Position numbers and translations under genes: made by a program
The notes under the pieces: model-generated
What the model was told of the DNA's origin: nothing
Database searches by the model: none
Seen by the model: the letters and a program-made list of their open reading frames with translations, nothing else
In this document: positions 29,442-37,582 of the stretch, in pieces
How positions within the stretch are numbered: the first letter of the stretch is position 1
Layout of the letters: the number at the start of each line of letters is the position of its first letter
Assembly (NCBI GenBank): GCA_030429625.1
Contig: JAUIFA010000002.1
Location: forward strand, 1 to 64,000
Length of the DNA: 64,000 nucleotides
Reading direction: 5' to 3'
Origin: Alphaproteobacteria bacterium
GTDB lineage: Bacteria; Pseudomonadota; Alphaproteobacteria; Rickettsiales; UBA8987

Positions 29442-30245
29442 TTAGAAGTTAGATATTTTTTTAAAGGCTTCAATAAGCTCTTTAATCTCATCGATTTGGT
29501 TTTGCTCTACACTTCGTTTTTTATAGAAACGTTCTGACCATTGGTTCATATTTTCCATAAACGCTAATTTCATTTTGTAGTCATGTAAATTCTGAAGAGT
29601 GAAAAACCTAGGAAAAATTGTTCCTGCCTGAACTGCGAGCTTGGCTAACTCTTCAAGAGTAGCTTTCATTGATTTATTTTCAAAAAATGGGCCAATATGG
29701 GCATCACTATTTGGTATAGGTCTAAGCATTTGAAAGCCATCTGCTGTAGGGTGAACACCTAGTTCACATAATAGGGTATATGCTTTCTCGCGCTTTCTCT
29801 CCGTAAAGCTGTCGCGATCATCTAGCTTTTTCCTGACAAATGCAGGAGAAAATTGCTTTTTGCGTGTCTTTTTATCACTCTTATGCCACTGATTTATAAG
29901 CTCTACGTCTGTGGTAAAGTAGTCCAATAAGAATGTAACCTCTAACAAATTGCGCTGTATAGATATAGAAGCTTGATAGTAACCTGAAAGGAGCAATTTT
30001 AATGCCGCGGCTGATTCGTTAAAAAGACGTATGCCAAGATGCTGTATGGTGAGTTGATCATCATTATTATGGGGATATTCTCGGGAAAAATACTCTAAAG
30101 TATCCATTGAGCGTTCAATTGTATGTATGTGATACAAAAAGCTCTCGTTTTTAGATATAGCTTCAATACTTTTTAGACGGATTGACTCTTCTTCATTATA
30201 CAAACTTATAAGATTTTCCGGAAATTTTTTGGGATTGCTACTCAT
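29442..30245 (-). CDS. Hypothetical helical protein
   Basis: 267 residues, predicted mostly alpha-helical and soluble. The run ESAAALKLLLSGYYQASISIQRNLLEVTFLLDYF is reminiscent of DUF5677-like proteins (AbiV/HEPN-like helical bundles with a central R-x-x-x-E), but I cannot confirm this. RNLLE at about 110-114 would be the key motif. A charged C-terminal coiled coil follows. A GGAAG ribosome site precedes the ATG. It stands alone, converging on mutY with no terminator visible. Confidence 0.65.
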   Translation of the reverse strand: MSSNPKKFPENLISLYNEEESIRLKSIEAISKNESFLYHIHTIERSMDTLEYFSREYPHNNDDQLTIQHLGIRLFNESAAALKLLLSGYYQASISIQRNLLEVTFLLDYFTTDVELINQWHKSDKKTRKKQFSPAFVRKKLDDRDSFTERKREKAYTLLCELGVHPTADGFQMLRPIPNSDAHIGPFFENKSMKATLEELAKLAVQAGTIFPRFFTLQNLHDYKMKLAFMENMNQWSERFYKKRSVEQNQIDEIKELIEAFKKISNF

Positions 30246-30354
30246 AAAACATCTTCCTTAAAAATTCACACCCACACACTCTAACTCAGCTAGAATAAAT
30301 GTAAAGTAATATTACTTTGTGGTTGAGCAGGTGAAAATTTTGTTCCAATAAATA

Positions 30355-32949
30355 TTATGTATCGTCTTTAAACACAAATTTTGTGTAAAAATAACTCAGG
30401 CCTATGAGGCTTAGGCCCAAACCGAAGAAAGAAAATACACGATAGAGCCCCTCAAGTTCTGAAGCGTCATAGAGAAACACCTTGCCGACGGTAAATAAGA
30501 TAATACTGAGCGAGGCATAGCGCAGCATTTTGTCCTGTTTGACAATACCCCCAAAGAGTAGGGCAATTCCTAACAAAAGCCATGCTGCCGAGTAGCTATA
30601 GATCTCCGCATTTGTGGTTAGCCCCGTATGCAGATAGTGTCCGTGGAAGATGTGACGTACATTCATGCTGATAAGGGCAAACACTAAGGCAAGCATGAAG
30701 CCACCCAAATAGGCTGAAAGCTTTCTTTTACCCATGATTTGTATCTCGGATCTTGCCAAATAACTCCATACGATTGGAAGACCATATGGCAGCAACAAGC
30801 TGTTAAATAGGGTGTATCCGGTAATTTCTTGTTTGTGCCATAGTGGATTGTAAATAAGCATATCAAAATAGGCAATACGGAACAGTGCCACGGCACAAAG
30901 TAATATTCCGCTGTAGGATAGGGCAATGCGTTGAAATTTTCTGCCAGAGAACAGGCAGGCTAGGCCAAAGACAAACAGAACATTGGTGATGACTCCGCGC
31001 TCAAAGAATCCTACTTTGATAAACATAACATTTTCATTGGGGTGTAGGATATTGCGGGTGAGATAATATCCCATCACAGCCACTAGCACGATGGCTGCCA
31101 CCTCAAATACACGCACAAGCCTATTGTCTTCCTGTTTTCTCAGCAGGTAGGAACCTCCAAGGAACATAAGTGCGGGAACGCCTAGCTGGAAGAGTGGCCA
31201 GTTGATGATGGGGATGGACGATTGTAGTCTGAGTTTTGCTTCAATAAGGCTGTAGAGTGTTAATTGAATCATCAAGATGATTTGTGGCATTAGTAGCAAC
31301 GCAAACATACATGCAACAACGGCGATAATGGGTCGTAAAGCTTTTATGGAAACTATGTTGTTTAGCCAACAAATGGCTAACATTTCTCCAGCGATGGCCA
31401 CCGATAAAAACTCACGTTCAAGTTCGATGGAAAGGCCAAGCGATACAAAAGCCGTGGCGGTGATGGTGAAGACGGCATAAAGATGTTCACGGTAGGGGTA
31501 TCCACGCAGATTGTCGTATATTTTAAACAAAGCATAGGTGGCTGCTGCAGCCAGAGCCAACGCCAATAATCCCCAAAATAAAGGGATGGAAAAAAATAAT
31601 GCAGTCTGATGGAGCTTATAATAGGCCAGAAGATAATAGGCAATGCTACTGCTGCCAGCGAGCCCGCCCCATAAAATTGGTCGCTCAGATTTGAACATCA
31701 ACAGATATCCACCGGCAACAAACAGGGTAGCAAAGATCCCTAATGTTTGGGCAAAGAGTAAAGGATCTTGACTGTTCCACACGAAAAGCATCACAATATT
31801 TACGGCCATGGAAAGTAAGGGAATAAAGCCATAGAGTTTGCTGTTAAAATAGGCAAGGCCAATGCCGCCTGCAGACAATAATCCAAACAGACCCCATTCC
31901 ATAAATCCAAAACCAGCCTTTCCCGCGATAAGCCCCATCATCATCAATGTTCCGCCAAGACCGATATAATTTAAAATAGAGGTGAGCTTGAAAATGCCTG
32001 CATAGGTTCCGCCGCCGTCCATTTCATATTGTTGTCTTGAATTAATGACGATGGTGGCGGCAATACCGGTTAGGAACAATCCAAGATAGATGCTGTCCCC
32101 CGCTGTGTAACTTGAAAACAGCCATACAAACACCCACAGAAGTGAGAGGATGATGGTGGGAATGGAAAGCCACCAGAGCTTTGTTTTACGTACAACAATT
32201 AACAATCCTGATGCAGTGAAATACAGATAGACAAATAGGAAGAGCGCATCGCCTCCGCCTGTGCTGAGCAAGGCGGGGGTTAAAAATCCGCCAGCCATAC
32301 CAAGTAAGGCAATTGGTGGGCCGTGACGTAATGCAAGTACAAGTGCGGTTGCGGTGACCCCTGCCATTGCAACAAAAGCCCCATAGAGGGGAATAAGATG
32401 GTATAAACGTGCCGAAGCAAAGGAAACCACATACAACACGGCAATTCCCGCACCTGCTAAAGATTGTGCAATGCGTACTCCATTGGCAAAATCTGGTCTG
32501 TTTCGTACCCATTTGGCAGAGTAGAGCAGCCCAAGCCCAAGCATGCCACCCAGTGTTACCCTAACCGCTGGGCTTAACAGATTATTATCAATGGAATATT
32601 TTACCATAAAAAATCCCGCCAAAGCCAAAGCAATGCCACCAATCCATACCGGCATACGTGCGGCAAATTGTTGTTCAAAACTGATTTTTGACTCTTTCTT
32701 AATAGATAGACTCTGTGCCTTGGCTTTAGGAGGGGGTGGTATATCCTCAATATGTTGTTCTTTCGGTTCAAGGAATATTTTTTTGGCTTGTGCGGGTTTT
32801 GCTTTGTCTGGGGCATGTAAATTGTCTATAATTCTTTCTAAATGGCGTATCTCCATTTTCAGATCATTTATGTTACTGCGGTTAATCCAGGGCAGAATGA
32901 CTGTCCAAATAGCTAATACCACAAGGGCCATTATAATAAGTATTTCCAT
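30355..32949 (-). CDS. DUF2339 polytopic membrane protein
   Basis: 864 residues; one N-terminal helix (IMALVVLAIWTVILPWI), a cytoplasmic coiled and Pro/Lys-rich linker to about residue 95, then roughly twenty membrane helices starting with WIGGIALALAGFFMVKYSI, the signature of DUF2339 proteins. The ATG at 32949 is preferred over a TTG five codons upstream. Function is unknown for the family. It is divergent from the tetR operon across a 137-bp gap that holds two operator-like repeats, so it may share control with the lipid genes there. Confidence 0.88.
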   Translation of the reverse strand: MEILIIMALVVLAIWTVILPWINRSNINDLKMEIRHLERIIDNLHAPDKAKPAQAKKIFLEPKEQHIEDIPPPPKAKAQSLSIKKESKISFEQQFAARMPVWIGGIALALAGFFMVKYSIDNNLLSPAVRVTLGGMLGLGLLYSAKWVRNRPDFANGVRIAQSLAGAGIAVLYVVSFASARLYHLIPLYGAFVAMAGVTATALVLALRHGPPIALLGMAGGFLTPALLSTGGGDALFLFVYLYFTASGLLIVVRKTKLWWLSIPTIILSLLWVFVWLFSSYTAGDSIYLGLFLTGIAATIVINSRQQYEMDGGGTYAGIFKLTSILNYIGLGGTLMMMGLIAGKAGFGFMEWGLFGLLSAGGIGLAYFNSKLYGFIPLLSMAVNIVMLFVWNSQDPLLFAQTLGIFATLFVAGGYLLMFKSERPILWGGLAGSSSIAYYLLAYYKLHQTALFFSIPLFWGLLALALAAAATYALFKIYDNLRGYPYREHLYAVFTITATAFVSLGLSIELEREFLSVAIAGEMLAICWLNNIVSIKALRPIIAVVACMFALLLMPQIILMIQLTLYSLIEAKLRLQSSIPIINWPLFQLGVPALMFLGGSYLLRKQEDNRLVRVFEVAAIVLVAVMGYYLTRNILHPNENVMFIKVGFFERGVITNVLFVFGLACLFSGRKFQRIALSYSGILLCAVALFRIAYFDMLIYNPLWHKQEITGYTLFNSLLLPYGLPIVWSYLARSEIQIMGKRKLSAYLGGFMLALVFALISMNVRHIFHGHYLHTGLTTNAEIYSYSAAWLLLGIALLFGGIVKQDKMLRYASLSIILFTVGKVFLYDASELEGLYRVFSFFGLGLSLIGLSYFYTKFVFKDDT

Positions 32950-33016
32950 ATCGTTACCGTACAATGAATGTGTTTATAGTTTAAAGCCTATAAATCTCTT
33001 ATGCTACCTTTATTGC

Positions 33017-33045
33017 TTGACATAAGGCAAAGAATAACACATTAT
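33017..33045 (+). promoter_or_regulatory. Sigma-70-type promoter of the tetR operon
   Basis: A perfect -35 TTGACA (33017-33022), a 17-bp spacer and CATTAT (33040-33045, four of six matches). The first operator copy starts at the last base of the -10 element, which fits repression by blocking RNA polymerase. Confidence 0.65.
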
Positions 33046-33062
33046 TAAACAATGTTCAATAA
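33045..33062 (+). promoter_or_regulatory. TetR operator candidate O1
   Basis: TTAAACAATGTTCAATAA, an odd-centred palindrome around AACA-A-TGTT. It is one of two nearly identical copies lying 22 bp apart start to start. Confidence 0.65.
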
Positions 33063-33066
33063 TTAA

Positions 33067-33084
33067 TTTAACAATGTTTAATAA
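33067..33084 (+). promoter_or_regulatory. TetR operator candidate O2
   Basis: TTTAACAATGTTTAATAA, the second copy, two mismatches from O1 and ending 2 bp before the tetR start codon. It takes the place where a ribosome site should be; the tetR mRNA has no clear Shine-Dalgarno sequence. Confidence 0.65.
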
Positions 33085-33086
33085 AA

Positions 33087-33674
33087 ATGGCAAGACGAAG
33101 CGATCATAGTAGAGAAGAGTTAAAAGAAATGGCCATTGCCGCGGGGCAGAGGATTATTGCTGAGGAGGGTTTTGCCAACTTCAGTGCACGCAAAGCAGCA
33201 CGGGAGATTGGTTATACTATCGGCACAATCTATAATGTTTTTGAGAGTCACGATGATTTTATTTTACACATTAATGTTGTTACCTTACGTGATATGGCTG
33301 TGTTTCTTGAGGCAAAAGCTAGCGGATCAGGCCAGCAAGTCATAAAGCAATTGGCAGCGGGATACAGTGAGTTTGCCAAAGAAAACTACAATCGATGGAG
33401 TGCGTTATTTGAACATAATTTACCGGAGGGGCAGGAGCTTCCCGATTGGTATAATGATGAAATAAAAAAGCTATTTTATATTGTTGAGAAGCATTTTGAA
33501 GCGGTGGTAAAAAATAAAAAAAGCGTAGAAATTGCTGCCAAAACTATCTGGGCATCTATCCACGGTATCTGCCAGTTAAGTTTGACGGGAAAGCTGGATA
33601 CGGTGGGGGTAAAATCTATCAAAACATTAACAGATTCGTTGGTTGATAATTATATGCGAGGCTTAGTATCATGA
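33087..33674 (+). CDS. TetR/AcrR family transcriptional regulator
   Basis: 195 residues. The N-terminal helix-turn-helix is FANFSARKAAREIGYTIGTIYNVF (about 30-53); the C-terminal effector domain has the WASIHGICQLSLTGKL pattern of WHG-type TetR proteins. It most likely represses its own operon through the two repeats just upstream. It overlaps the next gene by 4 bp (ATGA), so it is the first gene of a six-gene operon concerned with lipids and hydrolysis. The ligand is unknown; a fatty acid or lysolipid would fit the neighbours. Confidence 0.92.
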   Translation: MARRSDHSREELKEMAIAAGQRIIAEEGFANFSARKAAREIGYTIGTIYNVFESHDDFILHINVVTLRDMAVFLEAKASGSGQQVIKQLAAGYSEFAKENYNRWSALFEHNLPEGQELPDWYNDEIKKLFYIVEKHFEAVVKNKKSVEIAAKTIWASIHGICQLSLTGKLDTVGVKSIKTLTDSLVDNYMRGLVS

Positions 33675-34903
33675 AAAAAATTATACTTATTGCTGTCTTG
33701 CTTCTTATATTCCCCTTAGGAGCGTCTCCCTTCATTGAGATGGTGGGTGGCAATTTCAAAGGCTCTCCTGATGAGCTTAATCAGCAAATTAGTAATGGTG
33801 CAAAGCAACTTATAGCAAAAGCGTTTAAAGGCATACCTAAAGATTCTTTGCGCGACCATCACACCCATATTGTTGGCACTGATGAAACACAAGGGACTTC
33901 GGTCAACCCCAAAATGCTTTCATGGCGCCACCCTATTCACCGCATCAAAACCAATGTTTATTTAAGTGGGGCAAAAGTGGATGATCTGTCCAATGCCAAC
34001 GAACAATATATTGAGCGTTTGGTTAGTCTAGTTCGTGCTATTCCAAATCATGGTAAATATCATATTCTGGCCTTTGATCATCATTATAATAAAGATGGTT
34101 CTATTAATACGGAAAAGAGTGAGTTTTATACTGCAAATGATCATATTTTTAATTTATCCGAAAAATATCCTGATCTTTTTGTGCCGGTTATTTCGGTACA
34201 TCCTTATCGCAAAGATGCGCTTGGGGAGTTAACCAAGTGGGCAGAAAAAGGCGTGCGGTGGGTAAAATGGCTACCCAATGCACACGGCATAGATGCTTCA
34301 AACCCGCTTTTGGATGAATATTATGCCATCATGAAAAAATATAACATGATTCTTTTAACCCATGTTGGTGAAGAACAGGCCGTTGAGGCTGAAGAAGATC
34401 AAATGCTGGGAAACCCGCTTTTATTCAGAAGACCTCTGAATATAGGGGTGCGAGTTGTTATGGCACACTGTGCCAGTCTTGGTGAGGATGAAGATCTTGA
34501 CCATCCGGGAACAAAAAAGCCAAGTTTTGAATTGTTCCTGCGTATGATGGACAATCCCAAATATGATGGACTTTTATACGGCGAAATATCGGCCATGACT
34601 CAGTTCAACCGCCTGCCAAAGCCAATGCTTACATTATTACAAAGAACCGATCTACATCACAGATTGCTCAATGGAAGCGATTACCCCCTTCCTGCCATCA
34701 ACATGATTATTCACACCAGAAGCTTGGTGAAATATGGCATGATCACGCAAGAAGAGCGTCAATATTTAAATGAGATTTATGACTATAACCCGATGCTGTT
34801 TGATTATGTGGTCAAACGGACAATCAAACATCCAGAAACCAAACAGGGCTTCTCCCCTGCAGTGTTTGTGGGGCTTGATCATAAAATGAGAGAGACAAAA
34901 TAG
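33671..34903 (+). CDS. Exported amidohydrolase-family metal hydrolase
   Basis: 410 residues with a cleavable signal peptide (ILIAVLLLIFPLGASP). The amidohydrolase barrel has the metal-binding pair in RDHHTHIVGTD (about 61-71), then a Lys-containing strand (VRWVKWLP), histidines in LLTHVGEE and MAHCASLG, and the catalytic Asp in NGSDYPLP. It resembles the amidohydrolase-2 group, which includes decarboxylases and lactonases. The secreted location and its partner lipase suggest periplasmic hydrolysis of an envelope or environmental substrate. The exact substrate cannot be read from the sequence. Confidence 0.85.
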   Translation: MKKIILIAVLLLIFPLGASPFIEMVGGNFKGSPDELNQQISNGAKQLIAKAFKGIPKDSLRDHHTHIVGTDETQGTSVNPKMLSWRHPIHRIKTNVYLSGAKVDDLSNANEQYIERLVSLVRAIPNHGKYHILAFDHHYNKDGSINTEKSEFYTANDHIFNLSEKYPDLFVPVISVHPYRKDALGELTKWAEKGVRWVKWLPNAHGIDASNPLLDEYYAIMKKYNMILLTHVGEEQAVEAEEDQMLGNPLLFRRPLNIGVRVVMAHCASLGEDEDLDHPGTKKPSFELFLRMMDNPKYDGLLYGEISAMTQFNRLPKPMLTLLQRTDLHHRLLNGSDYPLPAINMIIHTRSLVKYGMITQEERQYLNEIYDYNPMLFDYVVKRTIKHPETKQGFSPAVFVGLDHKMRETK

Positions 34904-35607
34904 TGAGGCAGTATTTTATCATTCTTCTATTGCTGGTGATGCCAACCAATCTGTTTGCAGCAAATGAAGGTGATTATGTGGTCATGCTCCATGGCATTGC
35001 CCGCAGCAGCGCACATATGAAGCCTCTGGCGGAATATCTAGAACATGAAGGCTATGAGGTGATCAATCTGGATTATCCGTCTACAAAATATTCTCTCGAA
35101 GAGCTGGTGGAGCAGATCAACAATGAATTGTCCCCCAAACTGACTAAGGACAAGCCCGTGCATTATGTGGGTTATTCGATGGGTGGTGTGCTTGTACGCG
35201 CACTGATACATAAACATCTTCCTGCAAAATTGGGTCGAGTGGTGCAGCTTGCCGCACCCAACCATGGCAGTGAGGTGGCAGACTTTTTACAGGATAATTG
35301 GTTGTATAAAAAGATTTATGGGCCGGCAGGGCAACAGCTTACAACGGAAAATAAGAACACAGAAGAGCTTCTGGGAAAGGTGGAATACGAATTGGGTATT
35401 ATCGCTGGAAATCGTACCATTGATCCAATATCCTCTTACATTATTGGTGGGGATGATGACGGAAAAGTCTCCATCAAAAGTACGAAATTAGATGGTATGA
35501 AAGACCATATTATTGTAAGCAGTTCACACACGTTCTTTCCGAGTAATGATGACGTGCAACAACAAACACTGTATTTTTTGCAACATGGAACATTTAAACA
35601 CGAGTAA
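34903..35607 (+). CDS. Exported alpha/beta hydrolase (lipase/esterase-like)
   Basis: 234 residues beginning with GTG, which overlaps the preceding TAG by one base. A signal peptide ends near residue 19 (MPTNLFAA). The oxyanion region is VVMLHGIARSSAHM, the nucleophile elbow is GYSMGG (about 90-95), and the likely Asp and His are in GGDDDGKVS and SSSHTFFP. The lid region is short, as in bacterial lipases. In this operon it could be a periplasmic phospholipase or lysophospholipase feeding the transporter and acyltransferase downstream (inference). Confidence 0.87.
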   Translation: MRQYFIILLLLVMPTNLFAANEGDYVVMLHGIARSSAHMKPLAEYLEHEGYEVINLDYPSTKYSLEELVEQINNELSPKLTKDKPVHYVGYSMGGVLVRALIHKHLPAKLGRVVQLAAPNHGSEVADFLQDNWLYKKIYGPAGQQLTTENKNTEELLGKVEYELGIIAGNRTIDPISSYIIGGDDDGKVSIKSTKLDGMKDHIIVSSSHTFFPSNDDVQQQTLYFLQHGTFKHE

Positions 35608-35610
35608 ATT

Positions 35611-36906
35611 ATGTCCGATTCTTTGCATTTACTAAAAACCAAACGCTTTTTGCCGTTATTTGTGACTCAGTTCTTCGGGGCGTTTAACGACAATGCGTTT
35701 AAGAATGCGTTTCTGATTTGGTTTACCTATGATGTTGCTGTTACATCGGGTGTGGATGCGCCGATGATGGTGACGCTTGCGGCGGGTTTATTTATTCTAC
35801 CATTCTTCTTATTTTCGGCCACGGCGGGGCAAGTAGCGGATAAATATGAGAAATCATGGCTGACCCAAAAGATCAAACAGGTGGAAATTGTGCTGATGGT
35901 GGCGTGCGCCATTGGCTTCTATTTACACTCCGTATATTTTCTTTTGGTGGTGCTGTTCCTGATGGGGGTACAATCCACCTTCTTTGGGCCAATAAAATAT
36001 AGCTTATTGCCGGAACATTTAAAAGACGATGAGCTGATCAGCGGCAACGGTTTGATTGAAGGAGGCACTTTCCTCTCTATTTTACTCGGGACAATTTTTG
36101 GTGGGCTGATTATTCGCACAGAATCGGGGATAGAATGTGTTTCCTTTATTGTGATTTTATTTTCCATCATTGGGTGGATAAGTAGCCGTTCTATTCCACC
36201 CTCGCCCATTGGTGATACACATTTAAAGATAGGTTGGAATATCGCTAAAGAGACTTGGAAAATCATTGGCTTTGCAAGAAAAGAGCGAACGGTTTGGCTT
36301 TCAATCATTGGCATATCTTGGTTCTGGCTAATTGGGGCAACCTTTCTCACACAATTCCCAGTCTATACAAAAGAGGTCATTGGTGGCAACGAGCACATCG
36401 TCACCTTATTCTTAACGATCTTTTCGGTGGGAATTGGAGTGGGTTCGATGTGGTGCAATAGCTTACTCAGAGGCCAGATTAATGGTCGGCTGGTGCCGTA
36501 TGGCTCGATTGGGATGACTATTTCTATCGTTATATTTTACATCGCAAGTCAGTGTTATGCAATGCCTGCAAAAGAGCTGATAGGGCTCGCAGATTTCTTT
36601 GGGTCTGGATTCTATAGCTGGCTTATTCTTGGTAACTTGCTGATGTTATCAGTCTGTGCCGGTATTTATATTGTCCCACTTTATGCCATTATGCAGCATC
36701 GCTCAGAGGATAAATATCTCTCTAGAATTATTGCCGCCAACAATGTACTCAATGCGTTGTTCATGGTTATGGCAAGCTTAATTACTATTGGACTTTTTGC
36801 AATTGATTTGAATGTGAAGCAGGTTCTCTTAATAGTGGGCATCGCAAACATCCCCGTATTCTTTATTATACGTGGGGTCGTAAATAGGAGATTGAGTGAT
36901 GCTTAA
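35611..36906 (+). CDS. MFS transporter, LplT-like (lysophospholipid flippase)
   Basis: 431 residues with about twelve membrane helices. The start LPLFVTQFFGAFNDNAFKN is the signature of LplT proteins, which move lysophospholipids across the inner membrane for re-acylation. The gap to the lipase gene is 3 bp. In many bacteria LplT is fused to, or next to, the acyltransferase/acyl-ACP synthetase Aas; here a DUF2459 gene separates the two. Confidence 0.9.
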   Translation: MSDSLHLLKTKRFLPLFVTQFFGAFNDNAFKNAFLIWFTYDVAVTSGVDAPMMVTLAAGLFILPFFLFSATAGQVADKYEKSWLTQKIKQVEIVLMVACAIGFYLHSVYFLLVVLFLMGVQSTFFGPIKYSLLPEHLKDDELISGNGLIEGGTFLSILLGTIFGGLIIRTESGIECVSFIVILFSIIGWISSRSIPPSPIGDTHLKIGWNIAKETWKIIGFARKERTVWLSIIGISWFWLIGATFLTQFPVYTKEVIGGNEHIVTLFLTIFSVGIGVGSMWCNSLLRGQINGRLVPYGSIGMTISIVIFYIASQCYAMPAKELIGLADFFGSGFYSWLILGNLLMLSVCAGIYIVPLYAIMQHRSEDKYLSRIIAANNVLNALFMVMASLITIGLFAIDLNVKQVLLIVGIANIPVFFIIRGVVNRRLSDA

Positions 36907-37582
36907 ATGTGCCCTATTATTTTTCGTATTAATGCTGTGCAGCTGCGCACAACCTATAAAAGGGCTTTATCCCCCAAAGAATCCACAAGATACGCATACA
37001 ATATATATTGTAAGTCATGGGTGGCATACGGGAATTGTCCTTAATAAGGGTGATATTCCCAAATCATTAATTCCTGAGAAAACCGATTTCCCAAATGCAG
37101 AATTTCTAGAAATTGGCTGGGGGGATAAAGGGTTTTACCAAGCCTCAGATATTACGATTCCTATTACTTTAAATGCATTATTTCTTCCATCGGATAGCGT
37201 GATGCATGTGGTCGGATTTTCGGGTGATATTGAAATAGAGTTTCCACAAAGTGAGATAATTCAATTAGCCCTATCCAACGAAGGCTATCACAGAATGCTT
37301 AAAATGATTCATAACTACTTTGATAGGAAAGGGGTAGATATTGCGCAGATATTAAGAAAAGGGTTATATGGAGATAGTAAATTTTATTCTGCTAATGAGC
37401 CTTATCATATGTTTTTTACCTGCAATAATTGGACAGGTAAAATGCTGCGTAGTAGCGGATTTCCTATAACTAATTTTTATACCACTACGGCAGCAAATGT
37501 AATTCAGCAAACATACCTGCGGGGAAAAGTCATTCGTATGCATAAACGCGCCCCTATCATTAAAAAACGTAAGAGGAATTAG
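36899..37582 (+). CDS. DUF2459 lipoprotein
   Basis: 227 residues from ATG 36899 (AGGAG ribosome site), overlapping the transporter gene by 8 bp. A signal peptide ends in the lipobox LCSC. The DUF2459 domain shows IYIVSHGWHTGIVL (about 32-45) and FLEIGWGDKGFYQ, with conserved histidines and FFTCNNWTGKML near the end, where a Cys may be catalytic as in papain-like amidases (inference). The basic tail is Lys/Arg-rich. Its function is not known; its place between lplT-like and aas genes suggests envelope lipid turnover. Confidence 0.85.
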   Translation: MLKCALLFFVLMLCSCAQPIKGLYPPKNPQDTHTIYIVSHGWHTGIVLNKGDIPKSLIPEKTDFPNAEFLEIGWGDKGFYQASDITIPITLNALFLPSDSVMHVVGFSGDIEIEFPQSEIIQLALSNEGYHRMLKMIHNYFDRKGVDIAQILRKGLYGDSKFYSANEPYHMFFTCNNWTGKMLRSSGFPITNFYTTTAANVIQQTYLRGKVIRMHKRAPIIKKRKRN

